A stretch of 64,000 bases of DNA from Candidatus Competibacteraceae bacterium (GTDB lineage: Bacteria > Pseudomonadota > Gammaproteobacteria > Competibacterales > Competibacteraceae): positions 1,116,001 to 1,180,000 of the forward strand of contig CP065007.1 in assembly GCA_016699715.1 (NCBI GenBank). The letters are read 5' to 3'. Positions 18,163 to 29,118 of this stretch are shown piece by piece. The position numbers were made by a program, and so were the translations under genes. Within the stretch, counting starts at the first letter, position 1. Each line of letters starts with the position of its first letter. The notes beneath the pieces were generated by a model. That model worked only from the letters and a program-made list of their open reading frames with translations, was not told the DNA's origin and made no database searches.

Positions 18163-18381
18163 TCAGCCGACTCCCGAGAGCAGCGACTTGATCAGCCGCT
18201 CCCGCAACAGTTGCGTGGCCTCGAAGATTTCCTGCGCGGTTTCCACATACAGCGGCCCCGCTTCGCGATAGATACCGCCGTGGTTGCCCACCAGTTGAAC
18301 CGCTACCCGGGTTTTCTGCACCATCCTGGTTTGCTGGTGGTCCCAGACCAGCGTTTTGTCGGCTGCAATGGCTAATGACAT
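18163..18381 (-). CDS. Small hypothetical protein
   Basis: 72 residues from ATG 18381 (MSLAIAADKTLVWDHQQTRM), with GAGGGGATG upstream as ribosome site. The sequence is soluble and balanced, with a helical C-terminus (TAQEIFEATQLLRERLIKSLL). I do not recognise the family. The clear ribosome site and protein-like composition support it as a gene. Confidence 0.55.
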   Translation of the reverse strand: MSLAIAADKTLVWDHQQTRMVQKTRVAVQLVGNHGGIYREAGPLYVETAQEIFEATQLLRERLIKSLLSGVG

Positions 18382-18516
18382 GATGGCATCCCCTCGGTTT
18401 GAGTGATCGAAACCGGCCCGAAACCCCCGTGTTCGGGCCGACTGACACATAGGCGTCAAACTGATCGAAGCATTATTGATGCCAATAAGTTATTCCATAA
18501 CAGAGGAGGTGTGGCG

Positions 18517-18720
18517 ATGGGGCGACGAGCGAACGGTGGTGAGTTTTTGGAGCAGGCCAAAGGGGGCTGGGCGAAGGCGCGGACGGTCGAGGAATTGACC
18601 AGCGCAAGCCTTGGGGTCGCCACTGGAGTTGGGCTTGGATTATCGCTTCACCATGGAATTGAAATATGGAATTAGCCCGGCTTCGACTATTCAGCGCCGT
18701 TCGCGTTGCAACATATTGAT
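18517..18720 (+). pseudogene. N-terminal fragment of an IS630-like transposase HTH domain
   Basis: A strong site (AGAGGAGGTG) precedes ATG 18517. The frame begins MGRRANGGEFLEQAKGGW, then KARTVEELTS, which resembles helix-turn-helix leaders of transposases that continue RQAQALLLPLE. A one-base shift after ELTS is needed to continue as AQALGSPLELGLDYRFTMEL, and the homology then stops. The gene is therefore frameshifted and truncated. The unshifted frame ends at 18675. Confidence 0.5.
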
Positions 18721-18946
18721 GCTTTGTTCCTCCAGCGGTTGGGCATTCGCCAGTTCGGCATGGACCCGCGCCTCGGTCCGCGGGGCCTGACGCAGGACCT
18801 CGCGATAGGTGTGGGTCGGGGACGGCCGGTGACGCGCGCCGCCGCGGGCGGGACTCTTGGGTTACTATAGTTTTCGCCAGGGCGGCTGTTGAATCGCGCG
18901 GCCCCGCGACCGCGGCAAGTGAACCCCTCGCGTCGTTCCGCTACTA

Positions 18947-19091
18947 ATATCGTTTCCCGATAGGTTTTGTTCTTTTCGGAGGCCAATAACCACCCTGTTC
19001 GTCATACCCGCGAAAGCGGGTATCCCATTTTTCAGCGGCGGCCTGGATTCCCGCATTCGCGGGAATGACGAAAACCTATTCAGAATTGGTA
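18947..19091. mobile_element. 145-bp MITE with IS630-type ends, upstream of ppc
   Basis: The left end is ATATCGTTTCCCGATAGGTTTTG (18947-18969). The right end, complemented, is TACCAATTCTGAATAGGTTTTC. Both match the ends of the MITE at 7789-7893. TA flanks it at 18945-18946 and 19092-19093. Its centre holds a separate palindromic repeat (next entry). It ends 79 bases before the ppc start and may affect ppc transcription. Confidence 0.82.
18999..19070. repeat. Palindromic GTCAT(A/T)CCCGC repeat inside the MITE
   Basis: CGTCATACCCGCGAAAGCGGGTAT (18999-19022) and the inverse CCCGCATTCGCGGGAATGACG (19050-19070) form a long imperfect inverted repeat, each arm itself a small hairpin. This kind of GTCATTCCCGCG sequence is a common dispersed repeat in proteobacterial genomes. 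Confidence 0.75.
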
Positions 19092-19170
19092 TAACAACCG
19101 CATTGTGAAGCCCGCTCTCCCGCGCGACCCGCGGCGAACTCATTCCATTCACCCGAAGGAAGCAACCGCC

Positions 19171-21999
<2,829 letters not shown>

Positions 22000-22219
22000 C
22001 GGTTGAAAAGCCGACCGGTAAGCGTTCGCGAGCGGTTGGTGCCTCAAGCCGGTTCGGCCGCTGCGCCAGGCCATGGTCGTGCAAGAATACTCTTACGCCC
22101 AGGCGGTCTCGGTGGCCGACGGTCAGCTGGATGCCCTGATCCGTCCCGCGTTAATCGCCCATGCGGGCAGGTGTGCCTCGACGAGGTCGCCTCCCGCCAT
22201 CCGGGCGAGGGGATCGTCT

Positions 22220-23230
22220 TCAGAAGGATTGAACGACGATCTTGCCTTTGGCCTGCCCGGTTTCGATGAGCGCATGGGCGGCCCGGATGTTCTCGGCGTT
22301 GATCGGGCTCAGCACTTTGTCGAGCGTCGTGCGGATTCGTCCAGCGTCGATTTCATGGGCCACATAGTTCAGCAACTGGTGCTGCTCGATCATGTCCGGT
22401 GTTTCGAACATGGCGCGGGCGAACATGAATTCCCAGTGCAGGCTGGCGGCCTTCATCTTCATGCCCGCCATCGGCATCGGCAGGTGGGTATCATCGATTG
22501 TCACAATCCCGCCCTGCGGCCGGATCAGTTCAACCGCCGTTTCCCAATGGCGCATGTCATTGAAGATCGCGATGTGATCGACATATTGAAACCCGAGCGC
22601 ACGCACCTGCTCAACCATGGGTTGGCGGTGATTAACCACATGATCCGCGCCCAGCGCTTTGACCCAGCTTTCCGTCTCTGGGCGCGAGGCCGTGGCGATG
22701 ACAACCAGCCCGGCCGCCTTGGCCAATTGGATGCCGATCGAACCGACACCGCCACCCGCGCCGATGATGAGAGCCGACTGCCCTTGGTCGGCGCCATCAC
22801 GATCGATGTTAAGACGATCAAAGAAAGCCTCGTAGGCGGTGATCGTGGTCAGCGGTAGCGCCGCGGCTTCGGCAAAGCCGAGGCTTTTCGGCTTGAATCC
22901 GACAATGCGCTCATCCACCAGTTGAAATTCCGCATTGGAACCGGACCGGGTAATGTCACCGGCATAATAGACTTCATCTTCGGGCTTGAAGAGCGTGACG
23001 TCCTCGCCGACCGCTTCGACGATCCCGCTGGCATCCCAGCCAAGAACGCGAGGGGTTTCTTCCACCGTGTCTTTTGGGCCGCGGACCTTGGTATCGACCG
23101 GGTTGATCGACACGGCCTTCACAGCGACCAGAAGATCGCGGCCCGACGCCGTGGGCTTGGGCAGCTCCACGTCAAGAAAGGATTTCGGGTTATCGATGGG
23201 AAGATAATGGGTGAGGGCGACTGCTTTCAT
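22220..23230 (-). CDS. Zinc-type alcohol dehydrogenase-like oxidoreductase
   Basis: 336 residues of the MDR superfamily. It has a GroES-like N-domain (SINPVDTKVRGP, VLGWDASGIVEAVGEDV) and an NAD(P)H domain with ALIIGAGGGVGSIGIQLAKAAG. The structural and catalytic zinc cysteines of classical alcohol dehydrogenases are absent, so it acts more like a quinone or enone reductase. It follows the monooxygenase gene on the same strand, 28 bases apart, and the pair probably forms an operon. Neighbouring decayed genes suggest a transferred block that is now eroding. Confidence 0.87.
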   Translation of the reverse strand: MKAVALTHYLPIDNPKSFLDVELPKPTASGRDLLVAVKAVSINPVDTKVRGPKDTVEETPRVLGWDASGIVEAVGEDVTLFKPEDEVYYAGDITRSGSNAEFQLVDERIVGFKPKSLGFAEAAALPLTTITAYEAFFDRLNIDRDGADQGQSALIIGAGGGVGSIGIQLAKAAGLVVIATASRPETESWVKALGADHVVNHRQPMVEQVRALGFQYVDHIAIFNDMRHWETAVELIRPQGGIVTIDDTHLPMPMAGMKMKAASLHWEFMFARAMFETPDMIEQHQLLNYVAHEIDAGRIRTTLDKVLSPINAENIRAAHALIETGQAKGKIVVQSF

Positions 23231-23258
23231 TGTGGTATCTCCTGATCCGTGGGGTTGG

Positions 23259-23549
23259 TCAACGAATGGGAGTCATTTCATTCAGAATGAACTCCGCAAC
23301 GGCGCCGTCCGTGGCTTTCATATAGGCGGCGAGGTGCGGGGCATTCATGTGGGCCTGCCACAGCTCGCGCGATTCCCAGCTCTCGAAGAACATGAAATGC
23401 GCCGGGTCCTCATTGTCGCGGTGCAAGTCATACTGGAGGCAGCCCTTTTCGGCCCGCGTGATCGGAACCAGCTTTTCCAGCTCGGCCTTGACCCGGTCAA
23501 TCTGATCGGGGTTGGCGTGGATGTTGGCGATGATGGTCAGTGTGGTCAT
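23259..23549 (-). CDS. Antibiotic biosynthesis monooxygenase (ABM) domain protein
   Basis: 96 residues from ATG 23549 with AAGGAG upstream. It is a single ABM ferredoxin-like fold: LTIIANIHANPDQIDRVKAEL, then GCLQYDLHRDNEDPAHFMFFESWESRE and the FILNEMTPI end. Such small dimeric proteins oxidise quinols or related ring compounds without added cofactors. Being upstream of a quinone-reductase-like gene supports a role in quinone or electrophile stress, which is inference. Confidence 0.87.
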   Translation of the reverse strand: MTTLTIIANIHANPDQIDRVKAELEKLVPITRAEKGCLQYDLHRDNEDPAHFMFFESWESRELWQAHMNAPHLAAYMKATDGAVAEFILNEMTPIR

Positions 23550-23647
23550 GGCTGTAACTCCTTGAGTGGCGATAGGACAAATATAGCGGCTTGCCAAAGC
23601 CGGATAACTCGACAGAATATGGAAAGATAATCCGGAAATGCCGAATA

Positions 23648-23715
23648 ATGCTGCTCAACAATATCGCCCTGTTGCTACAAATTATCGAGAAAGGCAGCCT
23701 GGCCTCCCCCCAGCC
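23648..23715 (+). pseudogene. N-terminal stub of a LysR-type regulator
   Basis: ATG 23648 reads MLLNNIALLLQIIEKGSLAS, the first helix of a LysR helix-turn-helix, and then loses homology. It is divergent from the monooxygenase/oxidoreductase pair, the usual place for a LysR activator, so the pair has probably lost its regulator. Confidence 0.62.
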
Positions 23716-23773
23716 GGGCTCAATTCAGGCGGGTGCGCGCACTGGCCGACCCTGGCCTTGATGCTGCAATGTC

Positions 23774-24030
23774 TTGAGCCATCCCGAGAGAACGCCGGCT
23801 AAGCGCGCACTCGAATGGTTTCGAAACACAGCGACCGACAGCCTGGATCATGTCGGCACCCAATCCCAGTCAAAAAAGGCCTACGGCATGATCCCGGGCC
23901 TGCCCGCGGTCATGGCCGAAGCGCCCGGACTGCTGGAGGGCTACGGGCTGGTTCACGAGCTTTTTGCGAACTCGAGCTTTGACAAGGATGAACTGACCGT
24001 GGTCTGGCAGACGGTCAATGTGGAGCACGC
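23774..24030 (+). pseudogene. Carboxymuconolactone decarboxylase-like gene fragment
   Basis: The middle of this frame (KKAYGMIPGLPAVMAEAPGL, then HELFANSSFDKDELTVVWQTVNVEHA) matches the N-terminal half of AhpD/carboxymuconolactone decarboxylase proteins. Where the family has its redox CxxC after VNxEH, this copy runs into unrelated sequence (RRHETPLP). The catalytic half is gone. Confidence 0.68.
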
Positions 24031-24063
24031 CCGCCGCCACGAAACGCCGCTGCCCAATGCCCG

Positions 24064-24385
24064 GTTGGAGGCGTTATCCTGGGCGCCTTCATGTTGTTGG
24101 GGGCACGACGAAGTTCTTCGAGCCCTTCACGACCCTGTTCGCGAACCAGATTGCCCTAAGCCAGTTGCCCTGGCCGAGACTGTCTGCCATCGTCGGACAG
24201 GCCGGTAAAATTTCAAGCGGATTGCTGCGGATTGCTGCTGTTGGCATTCTTCGCCTTTGACAAGAAATTCGCGGGCGTGGTGGGGGACAAGATCTTTTAC
24301 CTGACGAACCTGTTGATCGTGGCCATTATGCTGGTTGCCGTCTACATGCATTTGCACCCGAATGTCCCCGCCGAGACCTTACTTT
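24064..24385 (+). pseudogene. DoxX-like membrane protein gene with two frameshifts
   Basis: Pieces in different frames read VGGVILGAFMLLG, then TTKFFEPFTTLFANQIALSQ and the LSAIVGQAGKISSGLL segment, then LAFFAFDKKFAGVVG and LLIVAIMLVAVYMHLHPNVP. The first break is a missing base in a G run near 24099-24103. The second is a 10-bp tandem duplication, GGATTGCTGC at 24219-24228 and 24229-24238. Together the parts resemble a four-helix DoxX-type protein. Confidence 0.7.
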
Positions 24386-24471
24386 GGCCTGCGCCAGAAA
24401 CTCACCACCGCTCGCTCGTCGTCCCATCGCCACACCTTCTCATCCGCGATGGCTGGCGAACCCGGCCGGCT

Positions 24472-24831
24472 TCAGAATTTGAACTCGTCGATCAACAACT
24501 GCATCTGCAACAGCGTCTGCATGTTGATGTTCTGGATGCGGAAGCCGGTGTCGTAGAAATCGGGATTGATGTCTCGACCGCTCCACAGGCTTTCCGCCTC
24601 CAGCGAGATGCGTTGTCGCGAATTGCCTTCCCTGGGAACATCCACCCATAACCGGAAAATTTGGTTGACCGGGATGGGGCGGTCGCTAACCAGTCGCATG
24701 CCTTCCTTGTTGATATCGACAATGTGGCCCAATAACACTTGATCGTCCTGATTGTAGACGCGCAGGTACATCACCAGATACCAGCGTTTGAGCCGACGCT
24801 GTTCGGCTCCGGGCGGGTCGGGAGGGCTCAT
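24472..24831 (-). CDS. PilZ-domain protein
   Basis: 119 residues from ATG 24831; an earlier in-frame start at 24882 is possible. RRLKRWYLVMYLRVYNQ gives the Arg-rich cyclic-di-GMP switch, then HIVDINKEGMRLVSDRPIP is the PilZ strand with a D-x-N-x-x-G variant of the usual DxSxxG. LWVDVP and the C-terminal DTGFRIQNI complete the barrel. It likely binds cyclic di-GMP; the output is unknown. It stands alone. Confidence 0.82.
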   Translation of the reverse strand: MSPPDPPGAEQRRLKRWYLVMYLRVYNQDDQVLLGHIVDINKEGMRLVSDRPIPVNQIFRLWVDVPREGNSRQRISLEAESLWSGRDINPDFYDTGFRIQNINMQTLLQMQLLIDEFKF

Positions 24832-24952
24832 GGCGATCTCTTGGCCTGTTTGCAATGCCGTTGCGCCACTCGCGGTAAGCATCCGCGGAGCGCACAGGTC
24901 GTTGGAGGAAAAGACCGTGCCTGGTCGAGAGTGGCGTTCATCGTCGGGCGTT

Positions 24953-25582
24953 TCAGGCCGGTACGGCTGGATTAAGGCTGTAAGTAACCGTCAAACTGGC
25001 TTGATCCAGCACATGTCCGGCAATCGCGGCGAGCATCTCGGGGCCGGTAAATTCGCCATCCACCGGACAGCGCTCCACATCGAGCGCGTACAGCGTGAAG
25101 ATATAATGATGCACGATGCTGTCGTTCCAGGGCGGGCATGGGCCGTCGTAACCGAAGTAGCGGCCAGCCATCGCCGGGTCGCTGGCAAACCATTCCCGAT
25201 AGTTATTGATGCCCTGGCGGGTGCCGCGCGGGCCGTCCGGCCCCGGCTTGCCGCCGGGCGCGATGCCCTCGGAGAACTCGCCGGCCAAAATCTGCGCGGG
25301 TTCGGGGGGCAGGTCCACCAGTATCCAGTGATGGAAATCGGTACGCGGCAGACTGGCCGGAACCTCCCGCCCTTCCTGGTTGACGTCGTCCGCCTGGGTC
25401 GGTACGTCCGGGTCGTGGCAGACCAGCGCCAGCGAGCGGGTTTCCGGCGGCAGATCACTCCACTGGAGTGGTGGGTTGGTGTTGGACCCAAGCACGACGT
25501 GCTGTTGGGGGTCGGCAACGCCGAAGGCGAACTCGGCGGGGATCGGTTGATGATCGCGCAAGACGGGGCTAGTCAGTTTCAT
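24953..25582 (-). CDS. YbhB/YbcL (Raf kinase inhibitor-like, PEBP) protein
   Basis: 209 residues. The PEBP ligand pocket motifs are visible: NTNPPLQWSDLPPETRSLALVCHDPDVP, then DFHHWILVDLPPE, and YFGYDGPCPPWNDSIVHHYIFTLYAL. Bacterial members are of uncertain function. It stands alone, 121 bases from the PilZ gene. Confidence 0.88.
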   Translation of the reverse strand: MKLTSPVLRDHQPIPAEFAFGVADPQQHVVLGSNTNPPLQWSDLPPETRSLALVCHDPDVPTQADDVNQEGREVPASLPRTDFHHWILVDLPPEPAQILAGEFSEGIAPGGKPGPDGPRGTRQGINNYREWFASDPAMAGRYFGYDGPCPPWNDSIVHHYIFTLYALDVERCPVDGEFTGPEMLAAIAGHVLDQASLTVTYSLNPAVPA

Positions 25583-25971
25583 GCACTCTTTCCTTCAATC
25601 AGAGTGTGGCCGGGAGTGGTATCGACGCGTCGGCGGCGAGGGGCGCGACCGATGTATCGGGAGCCGGGATTGCTCTGGCATTCGACCGGTCAAGGTAGCG
25701 GTATTCGCTTGACCTGTCTTCGCCGTTCTTAAAGAATTGCCGTGGCTCGTGAACGATCCGGGCAATGGGTTTGCTTTTTATCGATCTATGATAACGCATA
25801 CAACATAGCACGTTAATTCGCGATGCCGGCAAATGGAATTGATCGCCTCCGCCGCGAAGCCACCACGGAAGCCATCGTGGTGGCGACGACCCAGGCGGGT
25901 ACTTGACTGGCGAGCCGATCCGGCGTTTTGACCGTGGTTTCCGCACCAGAGGATGGAGGTCTATTGGACCC
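25583..25971. other. Intergenic region before the trkH cluster
   Basis: No gene is supported. An AT-richer patch around 25770-25815 (TTTTTATCGATCTATGATAACGCATACAACATAGCA) is a plausible promoter region for the trkH array. GAGGATGGAGG at 25949-25959 is the ribosome site region for the first trkH. Confidence 0.45.
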
Positions 25972-27585
25972 ATGAGCGATCGAAGCGCGCGAGGTGAACT
26001 CACGGGGAGCGCGTTCCCGGAAGGCGATGGCCTTGGCACCGAAGCCGAGGAAGGGCTGAAAACCGGCCAGCCGGTGGCGACGGTCTCTTCGAAACTTCCC
26101 GACGGCGCACGACCGGTCGCTTACCCGCGACGGGCACCGTTCAGAACGGCGCTGCACATGGTGGGCTTGTTGCTGGTTTTGTTCAGCACCACCATGTTGC
26201 CGCCGATCGTGGTGGCGTGGTGGTACGACGATCTTCATGTCGTGATGCCGTTCGCCGAGACCCTGGCCGCCACCTTGGGGCTGGGCTTGCTGTGCTGGTT
26301 GCCGGTGTGCCGGTTCAAGGTCGATCTGCGCAACCGCGACGGCTTTGTGGTGGTGGTGGCGTTCTGGGTGCTGCTGTCGCTGCTGGGCACGCTGCCGTTC
26401 ATGCTGGCGGAGCAACCGGATATTTCTTTCCTGGATGCCTGGTTCGAGACCACCTCCGGGCTGACCACCACCGGCGCCACCATCCTGTCCGACCTGGACG
26501 CCCTGCCCAAGGCGATCTTGTACTACCGGGCGCAAATGCACTTTTTCGGCGGCATGGGCATCGTGGTGCTGGCGGTGGCCTTGCTGCCGATGCTGGGGAT
26601 CGGCGGGATGCAGCTGTACAAGGCGGAGACGCCGGGGCCGATGAAGGACGAGAAGCTGACCCCACGCATCACCGAGACCGCCAAGAATCTCTGGGTCATC
26701 TACGTGGGCCTGAACGTGGTCTGCGCGTTGGCGTTCTGGGCGGCGGGGATGAGTCCGTTCGACGCGATCTGTCATGCCTTCACCACCATCGCGCTGGGCG
26801 GTTTTTCCACCCACGACGCCAGTATCGGCTATTACCAGAATCCGGCCATCGAGCTGATCGCGGGGACCTTCGCGCTGATCGCGGCGGTCAATTTCGCCCT
26901 GTACTTTCTGGCATGGCGCAGAGGCAGCGTTTGGATGGTTTTTCGGGACGCCGAATTCCGCTTCTTCATGACGGTGATCGTCGCGATCGTCGCGATCGCT
27001 TGCGCCTACCTGTATTTCACCGACAAGTTTCCGCTGTGGGAAGCACTTCAGCACGGCTATTTCCAGAGCGTGATGATCATCACCGGTAACGGTTTGACCA
27101 CCGCCGGTTACTCGGCCGACTGGCCGGCTTTCGTGCCGTTGTTGTTGCTGCTGGGTAGTTTTTTCGGCGGCTGCGTCGGTTCGACCTGCGGCGGCATCAA
27201 GGCGATCCGATTTCTGCTGCTGTACAAGCAAAGCCTGCGCGAGGCCCGGCTGCTGATCCGGCCCACCGCGCAAATCGCGGTCAAGGTGGGGGGTCACCCC
27301 ATTTCCGATCGAGTGATGCAGGCGGTGTGGGGGTTTTACTATCTCTACATCTTCTGTTACTGCGCGCTGTCGCTGGCGCTGACCGCGACCGGTGTGGATC
27401 TGGTGACGGCGTTCGGTTCAGCGGCGGCCGGCTTGAACAATATGGGAGTGGGGTTGGGGGATACCGCCTCCAACTTCAGTCCGTTGAACGACACCGCTAC
27501 TTTTTTGCTGGCGCTGTCGATGGTGGTCGGCCGGCTGGAGATCTTTCCACTGTTGCTGTTATGTCTGCCGGATTTCTGGAAGTGA
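25972..27585 (+). CDS. trkH: TrkH-type K+ uptake membrane subunit, copy 1
   Basis: 537 residues from ATG 25972. After about 50 hydrophilic residues come ten or so membrane helices with four P-loops: TTSGLTTTGATIL, TTIALGGFSTHDAS, ITGNGLTTAGYSAD and GCVGSTCGGIKA. Each holds the filter Gly. TrkH forms the ion-conducting part of Trk/Ktr systems and needs a TrkA-type ring subunit, none of which is visible here. It is first of three tandem paralogues; copy 2 begins 6 bases after its stop. E. coli TrkH is about 480 residues, so the extra length is N-terminal. Confidence 0.93.
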   Translation: MSDRSARGELTGSAFPEGDGLGTEAEEGLKTGQPVATVSSKLPDGARPVAYPRRAPFRTALHMVGLLLVLFSTTMLPPIVVAWWYDDLHVVMPFAETLAATLGLGLLCWLPVCRFKVDLRNRDGFVVVVAFWVLLSLLGTLPFMLAEQPDISFLDAWFETTSGLTTTGATILSDLDALPKAILYYRAQMHFFGGMGIVVLAVALLPMLGIGGMQLYKAETPGPMKDEKLTPRITETAKNLWVIYVGLNVVCALAFWAAGMSPFDAICHAFTTIALGGFSTHDASIGYYQNPAIELIAGTFALIAAVNFALYFLAWRRGSVWMVFRDAEFRFFMTVIVAIVAIACAYLYFTDKFPLWEALQHGYFQSVMIITGNGLTTAGYSADWPAFVPLLLLLGSFFGGCVGSTCGGIKAIRFLLLYKQSLREARLLIRPTAQIAVKVGGHPISDRVMQAVWGFYYLYIFCYCALSLALTATGVDLVTAFGSAAAGLNNMGVGLGDTASNFSPLNDTATFLLALSMVVGRLEIFPLLLLCLPDFWK

Positions 27586-27591
27586 GTGGGC

Positions 27592-29118
27592 ATGGACAAA
27601 GTGGAGTACGTCGGCGAACCGCCGCTGACGATGACTGAAAAGGCGCGGTGGGCCGGTCAGCGGCGGGCGCCGGTCAGAACGGCGCTGTACATGGTCGGAC
27701 TGCTGACGATCCTGTTCAGCGCGACTCTGTTGCCGCCGATGGGAGTGGCGTGGTGGTACGACGGCATGCCGGTGGTGATGCCGTTTGCAAAGGCGTTGGG
27801 GGCGATGCTGGCGCTGGGTTTGCTCTGCTGGCTGCCGGTGTGCCGGTTCAAGGTCGATCTGCGCAACCGCGACGGCTTCGTGGTGGTGGTGGCGTTCTGG
27901 ATGTTGTTGTCGTTGCTGGGGGCGCTGCCATTCATGCTGACGGAGCATCCGCACATGCGCTTGGTGGATGCGGTGTTCGAAACCGCCTCCGGTCTGACCA
28001 CCACCGGCGCCACCATCCTGTCCGACTTGGACAACTTGCCCAAGGCGATCTTGTACTACCGGGCGCAACTGAATTTTCTGGGCGGCATGGGCATCGTGGT
28101 GCTGGCGGTGGCCTTGCTGCCGATGCTGGGGATCGGCGGGATGCAGCTCTACAAGGCGGAGACGCCGGGGCCGATGAAGGACGAGAAGCTGACCCCACGC
28201 ATCACCGAGACCGCCAAGAACCTCTGGTTCATCTACGTGGGCCTGAACGTGGTTTGTACGCTGGCGTTCTGGGCGGCGGGAATGAGTTTTTTCGATGCGA
28301 TCTGCCATAGTTTCGCCACCCTGGCGCTGGGCGGTTTTTCTACTCACGACGCCAGCATCGGCTATTTTCACAGCGCCCCGATCGAACTGATCGCCGGCTT
28401 CTTCTCGCTGGTGGCGGCGGTCAACTTCGCCCTGTTTTTCCTGGCGTGGCGCTCCCGTAGCTTGAAAGTGGTGTTTCGCGATGCCGAATTCCAGTTCTGC
28501 ATGGTGGTCATGGCCGGGATCATCGCGCTCACCTGCGGTTACCTGTATATCTCCGGCAAGTTTCCGTTGTGGGAATCGATTTATCACGGTTTTTTCCAGA
28601 CCGCCTCGATCATCACCGACAATGGTCTCGTCACCACCGGCTATCCGGAAAACTGGCCGTTCGTCGTGCCGCTACTATTGTTGCTGGGTAGCTTTTTCGG
28701 CGGTTGCGTCGGTTCGACTTGTGGCGGCATCAAGGCATTCCGTTTTCTGCTGCTGTTCAAGCAGAGCCTGCGCGAGGCCCGATTGCTGGTCCGGCCCACC
28801 GCGCAAATCGCGGTCAAGGTCGGTAACCGACCGATGCCGGACCGGGTGATGCAAGCGGTGTGGGGGTTTTATTTCCTGTACATCCTCAGCTACTGTTTTT
28901 TCTCCTTCGCGCTGGCGACGACCGGTGTGGATCTGGTGACGGCATTCGGCTCGGTGGCGGGTTGCCTGAACAACATGGGGGTGGGATTGGGCGAGACGGC
29001 GGTTGGTTTTGGCCCGTTGAACGATGCCGCCACCTGGTTGCTGTCGGCATCGATGGTGATCGGCCGGCTGGAGATCTTCCCGCTGTTGTTGCTGTTTCTG
29101 CCTGACTTCTGGAAATGA
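27592..29118 (+). CDS. trkH: TrkH-type K+ uptake membrane subunit, copy 2
   Basis: 508 residues; ATG 27592 (GTG 27586 is an alternative). P-loops are TASGLTTTGATIL, ATLALGGFSTHDAS, ITDNGLVTTGYPEN and GCVGSTCGGIKA. The third loop differs from copies 1 and 3 just after the filter (TTGYPENW against AGYSADW). The DNA around 28078-28230 is almost identical to 26556-26710 of copy 1, much closer than the flanks, which suggests gene conversion. Its stop overlaps the copy 3 start. Confidence 0.93.
   Translation: MDKVEYVGEPPLTMTEKARWAGQRRAPVRTALYMVGLLTILFSATLLPPMGVAWWYDGMPVVMPFAKALGAMLALGLLCWLPVCRFKVDLRNRDGFVVVVAFWMLLSLLGALPFMLTEHPHMRLVDAVFETASGLTTTGATILSDLDNLPKAILYYRAQLNFLGGMGIVVLAVALLPMLGIGGMQLYKAETPGPMKDEKLTPRITETAKNLWFIYVGLNVVCTLAFWAAGMSFFDAICHSFATLALGGFSTHDASIGYFHSAPIELIAGFFSLVAAVNFALFFLAWRSRSLKVVFRDAEFQFCMVVMAGIIALTCGYLYISGKFPLWESIYHGFFQTASIITDNGLVTTGYPENWPFVVPLLLLLGSFFGGCVGSTCGGIKAFRFLLLFKQSLREARLLVRPTAQIAVKVGNRPMPDRVMQAVWGFYFLYILSYCFFSFALATTGVDLVTAFGSVAGCLNNMGVGLGETAVGFGPLNDAATWLLSASMVIGRLEIFPLLLLFLPDFWK

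Noticed and set aside
17911..18375. Plus-strand frame with LLGLDYGSK, recalling RuvX
   Set aside because: Only nine residues agree, the rest is low-complexity Gly/Arg, and it overlaps a better minus-strand gene.
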